Positions 34,195 to 43,448 of a stretch of DNA of 64,000 nt are shown here, in pieces (the first letter of the stretch is position 1; each line of letters opens with the position of its first letter). This DNA comes from Schaalia georgiae DSM 6843 (lineage in GTDB: Bacteria > Actinomycetota > Actinomycetes > Actinomycetales > Actinomycetaceae). The position numbers and the translations under genes were made by a program. Below the pieces are notes generated by a model. It saw only the letters and a program-made list of their open reading frames with translations. It was not told where the DNA came from and did not search any database. The stretch spans positions 232,163-296,162 of the forward strand of contig NZ_AUBM01000007.1 of NCBI RefSeq assembly GCF_000429245.1, in the 5' to 3' direction.

Positions 34195-34938
34195 TCACAT
34201 CCTAGCGCGGTAGTACCGGACCGCCACCTGCGTGCGGTTGCGCAGCCCCGTCTTGGCCAGGATGGAACTGATGTGGTTGCGCACCGTGCCCTCACTCATG
34301 AAGAGCCTCTCCGCCACCTCGGCGTTGTCCAGGCCGGCCGCCACTGCCTCGACGACCTCGTACTCGCGGTCGGTCAACGAGGCGAAGACCGTGCTCCTCG
34401 GGTCCGGGGCCCCCACCGCGCCCGCGGGCTCGCCCGGATCTCCGGGCGCCCCGGGCCAGCCACCGCTCTCCCCCGCCCCACTGCCGGACGTCCCCGCCCC
34501 GCTGCCGGACGCGGGAGCGGGCCGGGCGCGCATACCCATGGCGGTCCCGCGCTCGAGGACATCGCCCTCCAGGACGCACACGCCGACCATGACGGAGCGC
34601 AGCGCCGGGGCGATCTGGGCGACATCCTGTTTGATGAGGTAGCCGCGCGCCCCCATTCTCAGGGCCCGGACGATGTACTCGTCGTCAGAGAAGGTCGTGA
34701 GGAACACAATGCGGGCCTGCGGGTCCCCCTCCAGGATCTCCTCCGCGGCACTGAGCCCATCGGTCCCGGGCATGCGGATGTCCATGAGGAGCACGTCGGG
34801 GCGCAGCCGCCGGAACTCCTGGACCGCCTCCGTGCCGGACAGGCACGTGCCGACCACGTCGATGCCGTCCTCGGCGGACAAGATGGTCGCCAAGGATTGG
34901 ACGACGATGGCGTCGTCATCGACGATGAGAACCCTCAT
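34195..34938 (-). CDS. Response regulator, NarL/LuxR type
   Basis: 247 residues. Receiver domain: VDDDAIVV, phospho-acceptor Asp in LLMDIRMPG, FLTTFSDDEY and the Lys of YLIKQD. LuxR helix-turn-helix: LTDREYEVVEAVAAGLDNAEVAERLFMSEGTVRNHISSIL. The linker between them is about 45 residues of Gly, Ala, Pro and Ser (around 34390-34540), longer than usual. The start overlaps the kinase stop (ATGA). With the kinase it probably controls the divergent ABC exporter. Confidence 0.92.
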   Translation of the reverse strand: MRVLIVDDDAIVVQSLATILSAEDGIDVVGTCLSGTEAVQEFRRLRPDVLLMDIRMPGTDGLSAAEEILEGDPQARIVFLTTFSDDEYIVRALRMGARGYLIKQDVAQIAPALRSVMVGVCVLEGDVLERGTAMGMRARPAPASGSGAGTSGSGAGESGGWPGAPGDPGEPAGAVGAPDPRSTVFASLTDREYEVVEAVAAGLDNAEVAERLFMSEGTVRNHISSILAKTGLRNRTQVAVRYYRARM

Positions 34939-36149
34939 ACCGCACCTTCCTGGTCTTTCGGAATCGTCGCGAACACTGTGAAACGCGGGCGGGGGGTGAT
35001 CCGCACGGTCCCGCCCAGTGCCTCGACCCGGTCCGCCATCGCACGCAGTCCGAGGCCGGGGCGGACGGCGCCGTCGCCTGATGTCCCGAGCCCGAACCCG
35101 CCGTCGTCTGGCGTCCCGAGCCCGAACCCGCGGTTGGATGGCGCACTGCCAAGGGAAGCCCCGAATCCGGGCGCGCCACCGCCCGGATCCGCGTCCCCGG
35201 CGGGAACGGCGCCGTCGTTATCGACCGTGACCTGCCAGAAAGCGGGGTAGTCGGTCACGGTGACCCGCGCTGAGGCCGCACCGCCATGGCGCGCCGCGTT
35301 GGTGAGGGCTTCGCGCACGACGGCCGTGACGCAGCGCGACACCGCGCGCGGCGGCTCCGCCTCCAGCGAGCAGTCCACCCCCACTTTCGCGATGGCGCTC
35401 CGCGAACCCAGCAGGTTGAGGGCGACAGCCAGGTCCTCCCCCTGCTCCGACAGGGCGTGGACGGAACAGCGCATGGAGTCCAGTGCCTCGTCGAGCCCAT
35501 CGCTGAGCGCGGCCAGGCCGGCGACGACGCCGGGCTTCCCGCGATGAGTGATCTGAAGGGCTTTGATCTGCAGGAGAAGCCGGGTGAGCAGGTGCCCGAC
35601 GCCGTCGTGGATCTCGCGGGCGATGCGTGTGCGCTCGGACAGGGCGGCGGCGCGCAGCTCGTCGTCCTGCATCTGGAGCATCCGGGTGTTCGCGTTCTGC
35701 AGGGCCAGGACCCTCTCGCGCAGGTCGTCGCGGGCGGCGTTCAGGTTCTGGCGGGTGGCCTCCCCCTGGCGGGTGCGCAGCGCCAGCAGCGCGGCGACCG
35801 CCCCCAGGGCCGCCGTGCAGGCCGAGGTCGGCTCTCCCCCCACCACCATCACGGCCGTGATCGGGGCGCACACGGCGGCGGCCGCCAAGCGCTGCCATGG
35901 CGGACGACCGGTACTGGCCCGGGCGAGGTCGTAGACGGCCAGCGGAGCGCCCACGGACGGGGCCGCCGCGAGCGCCGCCGCCAACAGGTAGGCGGCTGGT
36001 ACTGCGGCGAACCAGCGCCAGTGCTCCGCCACCACCGCCAGTCCGCTGATCGTCACGGCGAGCAGCAGCCAGACCACGGTGGCGGCGTCCGCCCTCCACA
36101 TCAGGACGCATCCGCACAGGACCACGCCTTTGTCCGCCAAGACCTTCAT
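34935..36149 (-). CDS. Sensor histidine kinase (HisKA_3 type)
   Basis: 404 residues. Four to five N-terminal membrane segments (about 1-110) without a large outer loop suggest sensing within or at the membrane. A coiled linker leads to the H-box RIAREIHDGVGHLLTRLLLQ. The ATPase domain has VVREALTNAARHG and VTVDNDG. A 50-residue Gly/Pro insert with the repeat GFGLGTP/GFGLGTS lies between the D box and GLGLRAMADRVEALGG. The insert sits in the ATP-lid region and might alter activity. Coupled to the response regulator downstream. Confidence 0.9.
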   Translation of the reverse strand: MKVLADKGVVLCGCVLMWRADAATVVWLLLAVTISGLAVVAEHWRWFAAVPAAYLLAAALAAAPSVGAPLAVYDLARASTGRPPWQRLAAAAVCAPITAVMVVGGEPTSACTAALGAVAALLALRTRQGEATRQNLNAARDDLRERVLALQNANTRMLQMQDDELRAAALSERTRIAREIHDGVGHLLTRLLLQIKALQITHRGKPGVVAGLAALSDGLDEALDSMRCSVHALSEQGEDLAVALNLLGSRSAIAKVGVDCSLEAEPPRAVSRCVTAVVREALTNAARHGGAASARVTVTDYPAFWQVTVDNDGAVPAGDADPGGGAPGFGASLGSAPSNRGFGLGTPDDGGFGLGTSGDGAVRPGLGLRAMADRVEALGGTVRITPRPRFTVFATIPKDQEGAV

Positions 36150-36205
36150 GCCCCGATTATCGGCGATCGAGGCGCGGGCGCGCCTCGCGGCCGCGGAACC
36201 CCATC

Positions 36206-36250
36206 GAAGTCATGACAGAAGTCATGCCCTCCCTCCGAGCTCATGACTTC
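36206..36250. promoter_or_regulatory. Three GAAGTCATGA-type boxes between kinase and exporter genes
   Basis: GAAGTCATGA at 36206-36215, GAAGTCATG at 36218-36226 and the inverse TCATGACTTC at 36241-36250. They lie between the divergent starts at 36149 and 36331. Repeated and inverted copies in this place fit binding of the neighbouring LuxR-type regulator. Confidence 0.6.
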
Positions 36251-36330
36251 CCGCACTTCCGCGGCGCCCGTCTCGTCGGGATGATTGGGGGCACGGGGCC
36301 AACGCACCGACACGAGGAAGGCGGGGAGGA

Positions 36331-37524
36331 ATGGACTCCGAGAAAGGCGCCGGGGGCGCGCAGCGGAACGAGGCGGTCGGGGACGCGGAGCCGACGCGCG
36401 GAGCCGGGACTGATGCGGATCAGGCGCGCGGGCCCGGAGCGGGCACGACCGGAGTGGCTGGGGGTCGGTCCGGAGCGGCGGACACCGCTCACGGGACCGA
36501 CGGCCGGGCGGACGCTGCCCATGGGACCGACGGCCGGGCGAGCACCCTCCACGGGAGCGACGGCCGGACCGGTGCCGCCGTCGAGATCGAGTCCCTGGTG
36601 AAGCGCTACGGGGAACTGATCGCCGTGGACGGGTTGTCACTGAGGATCGGGCGGGGCGAGGTCGTGGGCCTGCTCGGCCCCAACGGCTCGGGCAAGACCA
36701 CGACGATCAACTGCCTCCTCCAACTGCTCTCCTACGACAAGGGGGCGATCCGCGTGTTCGGCGAGCCCATGTCGCCCACCGCCTACGGCCTCAAGCGCCG
36801 CATCGGAGTGGTGCCCCAGGAGGTCGCCGTTTTCGACGAGCTCACCGTGGCCGAGAACATCGACGCCTTCTGCGCCCTGTACGTGCGCGACCGCGGCCTG
36901 CGGCGCCGCATGGTCTTAGAGGCGGTCTCCTTCGTCGGGTTGGAGAAGTTCGCGGCCTTCAAACCGAAGAAGCTCTCGGGCGGACTGCTGCGCCGCCTCA
37001 ACATCGCGTGCGGGATCGCGCACCGCCCCGACCTCATCATCCTCGACGAGCCCACGGTGGCCGTCGACCCCCAGAGCCGCAGCGCCATCCTCGACGGCAT
37101 CAAGCGCCTCAACCAGCAGGGCGCCACCGTCATCTACACGAGCCACTACATGGAGGAGGTGGAGCAATTGTGCGACCGGATCACCATCATGGACCGGGGA
37201 CGCCAGGTGGCCTCGGGCACCTCCGACGAGCTCAAAGCCATGATCGGCACGGGCGAGCGCATCCGCGTGGAGGTCGTCGACCCGCTCCCCCTGGGTGAGG
37301 AGGCCCTGGAAGCGCTGCGCCGCCTCGCGCGGGTGCGCTCCGTCGCCTACGAGGCGCCCACCGTGCTCATCGAGTGCGCCACCGGGCCCCACAACCTCTC
37401 CGACGTCATGGGCGCACTGGCCGCGGTCGGCGCGACCTGCGGCCGGGTCGTCTCCGAGCCCCCGACCCTCAACGAGGTGTTCCTGGAGATCACCGGCCGC
37501 GCGCTGCGGGACGAGGCGGCCTGA
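36331..37524 (+). CDS. ABC exporter ATPase with repeat-containing N-terminus
   Basis: 397 residues. The ABC domain begins near residue 88: [13 protein letters not shown]-loop VVPQE, signature [22 protein letters not shown] and TSHYMEE, as in DrrA-type exporters. The first 85 residues are low-complexity Gly/Ala/Asp and end in three 10-residue repeats [20 protein letters not shown] and [18 protein letters not shown] and GGGGAGGA precede ATG 36331, so the extension seems to be translated. The permease follows after one base. Probably induced by the adjacent two-component system. Confidence 0.88.
   Translation: MDSEKGAGGAQRNEAVGDAEPTRGAGTDADQARGPGAGTTGVAGGRSGAADTAHGTDGRADAAHGTDGRASTLHGSDGRTGAAVEIESLVKRYGELIAVDGLSLRIGRGEVVGLLGPNGSGKTTTINCLLQLLSYDKGAIRVFGEPMSPTAYGLKRRIGVVPQEVAVFDELTVAENIDAFCALYVRDRGLRRRMVLEAVSFVGLEKFAAFKPKKLSGGLLRRLNIACGIAHRPDLIILDEPTVAVDPQSRSAILDGIKRLNQQGATVIYTSHYMEEVEQLCDRITIMDRGRQVASGTSDELKAMIGTGERIRVEVVDPLPLGEEALEALRRLARVRSVAYEAPTVLIECATGPHNLSDVMGALAAVGATCGRVVSEPPTLNEVFLEITGRALRDEAA
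36490..36579. repeat. 30-base minisatellite in the ABC ATPase gene
   Basis: Three tandem 30-base units start at 36490, 36520 and 36550, each coding HG(T/S)DGR plus four variable residues. Being in frame, copy-number change would not break the gene. Confidence 0.75.
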
Positions 37525-37525
37525 C

Positions 37526-38668
37526 ATGGCGGCCGTCTTCCGCTACCAGGTGCTCCGGCTCCTGCGCGACCGCATCCTGCTCGTGTGGACGCTCGCCTTC
37601 CCGATCGTGCTGTCACTCATCTTCATGGCGCAGTTCTCCAACCTGGAGAAGGCCTACGAGGCCACCCCCATGAGTTTCGGCGTCGTCCAGGACGACGCGT
37701 ACTGGGAGGCCCCCGGACTGGACGCCGTCGTCGAGCGCATCTCCTCCGAGGACGCCGACCCGCGCCTCGTCGTGAAGGTCGCCCATTCCACCGCGTCCGA
37801 GGCCGAAGCCGCCGCGAAACGGGGCGACACGAACGGCTACCTCGCCGTCGAGGACGGCGGGCCGGTGCTGCACGTGACTCAGAAGGGCAACGAGTCTGAG
37901 ACGACCCGGGTCCTGCGGGTGGTCATGGACTCCTACACCCAGGCGGTGGCCGAGCACCGGGCGCTCGCCGAGGCGGGCGCACCACCCGAGCAGGTGGCCG
38001 GGGCGGGGGCCGACCGCTCCTTCACCCGCCCGGTCTCGGTGACGCCGAATCCCGTCAAGCCCGCGACCCGCTACTACTTCGCGCTGCTCGCCTTCGCCAG
38101 CGGCATGGGCACGACCGTCACCATGGTCGCCGTACAGGGCATCATGGCCTCCTCCCCCCTGGGGGCGCGGCGCGTCCTGGCTGGCCTGCCGCGGTGGAAG
38201 GTCCTCACCGCCACACTCACGGCCTCCTGGGCTTGCGTCCTGGTCTGCCTGCTCATCGCCTTCGCATTCATCGCCGCAGTGGTGGGCGTGGACTTCGGAC
38301 CGCACGTGGGCCTGTGCCTCGTGGCGATCGGGGCCGCCAGCCTCATGTCGAGCGCCGCGGGCGCCGCCCTGGGATCGGCAGGCAGAGCCGGGATCGGGGT
38401 GGTCTCCGCGATCACCTGCCTCCTGTCACTGTTCACCGGCCTGTACGGGCCCGGCGCGCAGTCCGTGGCCAACGCGGTCGAACACAACGCGCCGTTCCTG
38501 GCGCAGGCCAATCCCCTGTGGCAGGCATCCCATTGCTTCTACGCCCTGCTCTACTACGACTCCTTGGAGCCCTTCGCCCGCAGCTGCGCCGTCCTGGCGG
38601 GCATGACGGGCCTGTTCCTCGCTATCGCTCTGATCCGCGCCAGGAGGATGACCCATGAGCGCCTTTAG
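37526..38668 (+). CDS. ABC exporter permease subunit 1
   Basis: 380 residues from ATG 37526, one base after the ATPase stop. One N-terminal membrane helix (ILLVWTLAFPIVLSLIFMAQF) is followed by a 150-residue outer domain and then about five C-terminal helices. This is the ABC-2 membrane-domain layout with a large extracellular loop (YhgE/DrrB-like). PNPVKPATRYYFALLAFASGMG opens the second membrane block. It forms a pair with the next gene, so the exporter is a heterodimer. Confidence 0.85.
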   Translation: MAAVFRYQVLRLLRDRILLVWTLAFPIVLSLIFMAQFSNLEKAYEATPMSFGVVQDDAYWEAPGLDAVVERISSEDADPRLVVKVAHSTASEAEAAAKRGDTNGYLAVEDGGPVLHVTQKGNESETTRVLRVVMDSYTQAVAEHRALAEAGAPPEQVAGAGADRSFTRPVSVTPNPVKPATRYYFALLAFASGMGTTVTMVAVQGIMASSPLGARRVLAGLPRWKVLTATLTASWACVLVCLLIAFAFIAAVVGVDFGPHVGLCLVAIGAASLMSSAAGAALGSAGRAGIGVVSAITCLLSLFTGLYGPGAQSVANAVEHNAPFLAQANPLWQASHCFYALLYYDSLEPFARSCAVLAGMTGLFLAIALIRARRMTHERL

Positions 38669-39839
38669 AACGTCGTTGAAGATCGTGGCCGCCCACCGGG
38701 TGTACGTCCTGGTCTACCTGGTGCTCCTGTCCATGCTCGGCCTGCTCACCGGGTTGGCCCGGTCCGAGGACTCCTCCGACCAGGTCCAGCAGGCCACGGC
38801 GAGTGTGGCCGTCATCGACCGCGACGGCTCCACGGTCTCCCGGGGGATCAAGGGCTACATCGAGTCCGTCGGCGAGGCGAGGCCGCTGGAGGACTCGACG
38901 CGGGCCTTCCAGGACGCCACCGCGCAGAACCGCATCAACTACATCCTCATCATCCCCGCCGGTTACGGGGAGGCGCTGCAGCGGGCCGCACGAGGCGGGG
39001 GCGAGCCGCCGCAGATGGACACGGTCATCGGGTACGAGTCGGCCTCGGGCGCGCTCATGGACGTGCGCGTCGACTCCTACGTGGGGCAGGTCGCCGACTA
39101 CCTGTCGGCGCTCACCGACGACCCGGCCCGGGCCGTCGCTCTGGCCGAGGAGACGATGAGCCACTGCGCCCCCGCCGAGAGGATCGCCCAGGACGCCACC
39201 CCCCTGCCGCACAGCCTCCTCGTCTACGCCCGGTTCTCCCTGTACCCGCTCTTGGCTTTCGCAGTCATCGCGATCGCGACGCTCATGGCGTCGTTGGGGC
39301 GCCGGGCGGTGCGTTCCCGCCTCACTGCGGCGCCGGTGAGCAGCGGGACCCACAACCTCGGTGTGCTGGGCGCCTGCCTGGTCGTCGGCGCCGTCGGGTG
39401 GCTGTGGGTGTTCGGACTGGGAGCGGCCGTCTTCGGAAGGGCCTCCCTCGCAGCGTCGGCGCCTCTGCTGGGCGTGGTCGGCGCCGCCCTGGGGGCCTAC
39501 ACACTCGTGGCCGTGTCGCTGGGGTTCCTCATAGGGGAGATCGGCCTGGGCGAGAACGCGGCCAACGCCATCGCCAATATCGGCGGCATGGCATTGTCCT
39601 TCCTGGGCGGGACCTGGGTGCCCATCGAATGGCTGCCCGACGCCGTCGCCCGGGCCGCCAGGCTCACGCCCGGGTACTGGGTGGACCAGGCGCTCTCCGG
39701 TGCGTACTCCGCCACCTCGACATCCGCGCAAGCGCTCCTCCCCCTGCTGGCCGACTGCGGGATCTGCGCCCTCTTCGCATTGGCGATCCTCTCAGTCGCC
39801 ATGGGCGTGCGCCGGACGCGGGCGCGCGCGTCGCTGTGA
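38655..39839 (+). CDS. ABC exporter permease subunit 2
   Basis: 394 residues, overlapping the 3' end of subunit 1 by 14 bases. The layout is the same: one N-terminal helix (VYVLVYLVLLSMLGLLTGLA), an outer domain with VAVIDRDGSTVSRGIKGYI and NRINYILIIPAGYG (typical of ABC-2 exporters), then five helices. FLGGTWVPIEWLPD in the last membrane block is a common motif of this family. Substrates of relatives are drugs, lipids or peptides; nothing here decides. Confidence 0.87.
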   Translation: MSAFRTSLKIVAAHRVYVLVYLVLLSMLGLLTGLARSEDSSDQVQQATASVAVIDRDGSTVSRGIKGYIESVGEARPLEDSTRAFQDATAQNRINYILIIPAGYGEALQRAARGGGEPPQMDTVIGYESASGALMDVRVDSYVGQVADYLSALTDDPARAVALAEETMSHCAPAERIAQDATPLPHSLLVYARFSLYPLLAFAVIAIATLMASLGRRAVRSRLTAAPVSSGTHNLGVLGACLVVGAVGWLWVFGLGAAVFGRASLAASAPLLGVVGAALGAYTLVAVSLGFLIGEIGLGENAANAIANIGGMALSFLGGTWVPIEWLPDAVARAARLTPGYWVDQALSGAYSATSTSAQALLPLLADCGICALFALAILSVAMGVRRTRARASL

Positions 39840-39892
39840 GGCGGTGTGCGGGACGGAAACATCGCCCGCTCGCTGCGCCGCCCCTCGGATCA

Positions 39893-39994
39893 CGCACACA
39901 AGGAACCGAATTACGTAAGACGTGGTCGCACACAACGGCGGAATTGCGCCGTTGTGTGCGACCAGTGTTTCCAAAATAGAGTCCCTTGTGTGCG
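39893..39994. terminator. Nested inverted repeats between convergent genes
   Basis: The inner arms are perfect over 18 bases (39923-39940 with 39947-39964, loop GAATTG). The outer arms are 11 bases (39893-39903 with 39984-39994). Each half holds GTGTGCG twice, 34 bases apart. The gap lies between stops at 39839 (+) and 40063 (-), so it can serve as a two-way terminator, though the repeated structure is more elaborate than usual. Confidence 0.7.
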
Positions 39995-40062
39995 TACTCA
40001 AGCAGGAGGCGCCGCCTCCCTCCCCCACGGAGCGCGGGACAGACCCGATCCCCTCGATCCCC

Positions 40063-43017
40063 TCACGCGAACCGTGGGGGGAAGGGGTCCTGCTCCACAG
40101 CGTCGAGCGCGGCCCGGATCCTCGCCTCCTCATTGGAGCCGTTCGTCGGCAGCCGCAGAACGGGCACGCCGTAGGCCCGCAGCACCTGGTCCTTCAAGAC
40201 ATCGCGGCGCCGCTGGACGGGGTCGCCCCCGTGGTAGCGGAACCCGTCGACCTCGATGCCCAAGACCAGTTTGCGCGTGACCGTGGAGAACACTCCGAAG
40301 TCGAGGGCACTGCCGTGCCAGACGAACTGCCGTTGCTCCTCGTTGAGACGGCGCGTGTGCGGCAGCACATCGCGCAGATGCACCTGGAACTGGTAGCCCA
40401 GGCGCGCGTAGCGCGTCTCGGCGAGGATGCTTCCCAGGAGCGTGTCGATGATGTTCTCCGAGGGGAAGCGGCTGGGGCCGTGCCATTTGCTGCGCGCGTA
40501 CCCGCGCACAGCGTCCGAGTAGTGGGCGTAGAGGACATCGAACACTGACACTATGTCGGATTCGACGACCTGCTCGGGATCCAGCATGGTGATGTAGTCG
40601 AGCAGCGCAGTCACATTGCGGCTGTGGCGCACCCCTCCGTGGGCGGTCACAACGACGACCCGGTCCTTCGCCCGTGAAACGGCGACGTTCGTGATCCGCG
40701 AGTCGTCGTAGAACCGCGGATCCCCGCCGTCGGTGTCGTCGGAGTTCAGCACCGTGGAGAACACGATCGTGCCTGCGCCGCGGCCCTGGAACTTGTGAGC
40801 TGTTTCCGCGAGCCACCTCGCGTGCCCGCTCCCCTCCGATTCCTGCCGTACTCGCGCGCCCACGCGGTTCGCCTGCTCCCGGTAGGGGGTCACGATCCCG
40901 AGCACGTAGTCCCCCGACTCGTCTTTGTCCTCTGTCGTGACTCCGCGGTCCAGCAGTCGCAGATCCTCCAACTGGGCGATGATGTCGATCTCGCGCTGGG
41001 AGTACCGGCCACCGCGCAGGCGGCGCGCGTGGTTGCCGGGAGCGGCGCGCACGACGCGCATAGGCGGTTCCTGGGTATCGGACGGATCCGTCATCGCGAT
41101 GAGCTGGCCGTTGTAGTACATGCGGTTGCAGAACTCGATGATGGCCGGACGGCACCGGTAGTGCTCTCTGAGGAGGGTGCGCGGGATCCCGGCCACTTCG
41201 CCGAGCGCCTTGACGGACTTCAGGAGCGACAAGGACCGCACGTCGTAACGGGGATCCGGCGGCTCGCGGCGGCTCTCCTCCCACCCCGTCAGGACGGGGC
41301 CCAGTTGTTGCTCGTCCCCGACGATGACGGCGTTGCGGGCTTTGCTCAGCGCCGCTATGCCCTCGGGGATGACGACTTGGGAGGACTCGTCGATGATGAC
41401 CCAGTCGAGCAGGACCGACTCGTCCAGGTTCCCGCGGATCGAATGGCAGGTGGAAGCGACCACGGGGTACGTGCCGAGCAGGGACCGCGTCTGCTCGCTG
41501 AGGTACTCGGTCGACGTGAGGAGGGTCCGGGGCGCGGCCGTGAAACGGCGTCGGAGCGCCCTGTCGAGCACGGCCCGCGATTGGCTGCGGTACTCGCGCG
41601 CCTCCTCCTGGGCCCCGGCATTGCGGGAGCGCTCCTCCGCGCGCTCGATCCGCGAGGCGGTCTGCTCCTCGAAGGCCCGGTACCACTGCAGTTGCAATGC
41701 GGCCTGCGTGTCGGCGTCGTCCAGCCGCACCCCCTTGAGGGAGCCGTAGACGAAGTAGCGGCGCATTCTTTCGACGAGGCCGAGTACTCCCCGGTGGGGC
41801 CTGGGCGCTGACCGCGCGAGGGCGAGCAGATCCGCCAGCGCCTCCGGGCCCCGCCTCACGACGGGGAGGCCGGAGACGTCCGTGAGCGGGCGCCCGGACT
41901 CCCGGATCTTCACTTCGAGGAGTTGGCGCTCCTTGCGCGTCGCAGCGAGTTCCGCCCGGATCCGGGGAATTTCCCTCCCGTCCTGCCACAATTGGACAAG
42001 GCGCGCCTCGCGTTCGTGGAGGTCATCGGGGGCGACCGCAACCGGCGTCCCATCGGCTCCGAGGCTGGCCGTGGCCTCCCACTCCTCCCACAGCTCCCCG
42101 AGGCGTCCTTGTTCGCGGAGGAAGGCCTCCACTTTCTCCCGCTTCCCCACGTTCGCCACCAGGAACCCGTACCCCTCCTCGGTGAGCTTCTCCACGACGT
42201 TGTCCACCGCCGAGTTCACTCCGGAGACGATGCCGACCGTTTTCCCCTGGGCGACAAGGGTCGCAACCAGGTTGAGGATCGTCTGCGTCTTGCCGGTTCC
42301 TGGAGGGCCGTCGATCACGGAGAGTTGGTGCGAAAGCGCCGCTTTGAGCGCCCTGCGCTGCTCGAGGTTGGAGACGAAGGGCATGATGATGTCCTGCTCC
42401 GCGCCCGTGTCCGCGCTGCTCGTGCCCGTCAGATAGGCCTCGAGCGCCGAGCCCGGTGGGATTCTGCGCAGCCGTTCCCACACGTTCGCCAACGTGGCCG
42501 CTGCCCTCGCCGAGTTCTTCTCGGCCCTCCACCTCGTGGAGCGCCCCGTGTCCTCCTGCCGGGCGCCCGCCCACCTCGCCTGGCCCCTCACTTCGTCGCG
42601 CACGTAGCCCATGATTTCGAGTGCGTTGCGCCGTTCCGGGGTCAGCAGCCTCATCTGGACCTCCCCCTCGCCGCGGCGGCTGAGACCTACTGTGCCGTTG
42701 CTACGTCGGTACACAAGCGTGTAACGCACCCTACTGGGATCTTCGCGCAAGCCGAGCGAGTAAACGGTTTCAACAGTCCCCCACAAGGACCCCCGTACAT
42801 AGACCTCGTCCCCCCGGACGAGGTCGCGCCGGACCACCTGATCGTAGATACGGACTTTGGCGGCCCGGTAACGGTATATTCTCCCAGAGGAATAGGTGAC
42901 GACGATCTGGTCGCCCCGCTCTTCAAGGCCGCTCACGCGGCCCGTCACATCCTCGAAATCCGGCTGGCCCTGGTTGTGCACCAGCACGTGCATCGCCCGG
43001 GCATCGATGGCCCCCAT
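40063..43017 (-). CDS. SF1 helicase with C-terminal nuclease-like domain
   Basis: 984 residues from ATG 43017 (AAAGGGGGAGAG upstream). All SF1 helicase motifs are seen: I DGPPGTGKTQT (about residue 236), II IIDESSQ, III VGDEQQLGPV, IV LREHYRCRP, V TAHKFQGRGAGTIVFS and VI NVAVSRAKDRVVVV. The last 120 residues carry DFGVFSTVTRKLVLGIEVDGFRYHGGD and a following RRDVLKDQVLRAYGVPVLRL, which fits a PD-(D/E)XK (DUF2726/DUF559-like) nuclease. The N-terminal 200 residues are a beta-rich domain I do not recognise. Fusion of helicase and nuclease, next to vapBC and apeA, suggests phage or plasmid defence; DNA repair is the alternative. Confidence 0.85.
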   Translation of the reverse strand: MGAIDARAMHVLVHNQGQPDFEDVTGRVSGLEERGDQIVVTYSSGRIYRYRAAKVRIYDQVVRRDLVRGDEVYVRGSLWGTVETVYSLGLREDPSRVRYTLVYRRSNGTVGLSRRGEGEVQMRLLTPERRNALEIMGYVRDEVRGQARWAGARQEDTGRSTRWRAEKNSARAAATLANVWERLRRIPPGSALEAYLTGTSSADTGAEQDIIMPFVSNLEQRRALKAALSHQLSVIDGPPGTGKTQTILNLVATLVAQGKTVGIVSGVNSAVDNVVEKLTEEGYGFLVANVGKREKVEAFLREQGRLGELWEEWEATASLGADGTPVAVAPDDLHEREARLVQLWQDGREIPRIRAELAATRKERQLLEVKIRESGRPLTDVSGLPVVRRGPEALADLLALARSAPRPHRGVLGLVERMRRYFVYGSLKGVRLDDADTQAALQLQWYRAFEEQTASRIERAEERSRNAGAQEEAREYRSQSRAVLDRALRRRFTAAPRTLLTSTEYLSEQTRSLLGTYPVVASTCHSIRGNLDESVLLDWVIIDESSQVVIPEGIAALSKARNAVIVGDEQQLGPVLTGWEESRREPPDPRYDVRSLSLLKSVKALGEVAGIPRTLLREHYRCRPAIIEFCNRMYYNGQLIAMTDPSDTQEPPMRVVRAAPGNHARRLRGGRYSQREIDIIAQLEDLRLLDRGVTTEDKDESGDYVLGIVTPYREQANRVGARVRQESEGSGHARWLAETAHKFQGRGAGTIVFSTVLNSDDTDGGDPRFYDDSRITNVAVSRAKDRVVVVTAHGGVRHSRNVTALLDYITMLDPEQVVESDIVSVFDVLYAHYSDAVRGYARSKWHGPSRFPSENIIDTLLGSILAETRYARLGYQFQVHLRDVLPHTRRLNEEQRQFVWHGSALDFGVFSTVTRKLVLGIEVDGFRYHGGDPVQRRRDVLKDQVLRAYGVPVLRLPTNGSNEEARIRAALDAVEQDPFPPRFA

Positions 43018-43448
43018 CTCTCCCCCTTTGACGGTCGCGGTCCCATCACTCACGCTAGCGGACGGCCCGCCCACCCGGTAGGTTGCTGGGAATCCTCCCA
43101 CCGGCGCCGATTCACTCGGCCAGAGCTCTGCGCGGCCCGCCTCGTCCGCTCCCCTCGCCCCCTAAGAGGCGAATCGAAGCCATCGACGGGAGCTTGGACC
43201 ACCCGACGGACACCTCCCCCGAGGTCCGCAACCGAATCTGCTACCGGATCCGGAGCATCCTTGAAACCATCGGTCCCGCACACCACCTACACCGTAAAGC
43301 GCGAAGAACCGGCAAACGCGCACGAGGCCTAATCGCCAGCCCGGGTTTCTCACCGAGAATCTGCGGGTCGCAGCCGCAATTGCCCGAGGCAGTGGTCGAG
43401 CCGCGCCCTCGCACGACCCGACCACTGCCTCACGACAGCTCGCACTCC
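43018..43448. other. 430-base gap without a convincing gene
   Basis: It holds the helicase ribosome binding site at its left end and the vapBC terminator hairpin at 43386-43431. The short reading frames on both strands show no family features and no ribosome binding sites. Confidence 0.5.
43386..43431 (-). terminator. Hairpin downstream of vapC
   Basis: GAGGCAGTGGTCG (43386-43398) pairs perfectly with CGACCACTGCCTC (43419-43431), 13 bp with a 20-base loop, starting 18 bases after the vapC stop. Part of it (CCCTCGCACGACCCG) recurs after the apeA gene at 44118-44132. Confidence 0.6.

Noticed and set aside
38622-39731. 369-codon minus-strand frame over the second permease
   Set aside because: Antisense to a convincing ABC-2 permease; composition dominated by Gly, Arg and His.
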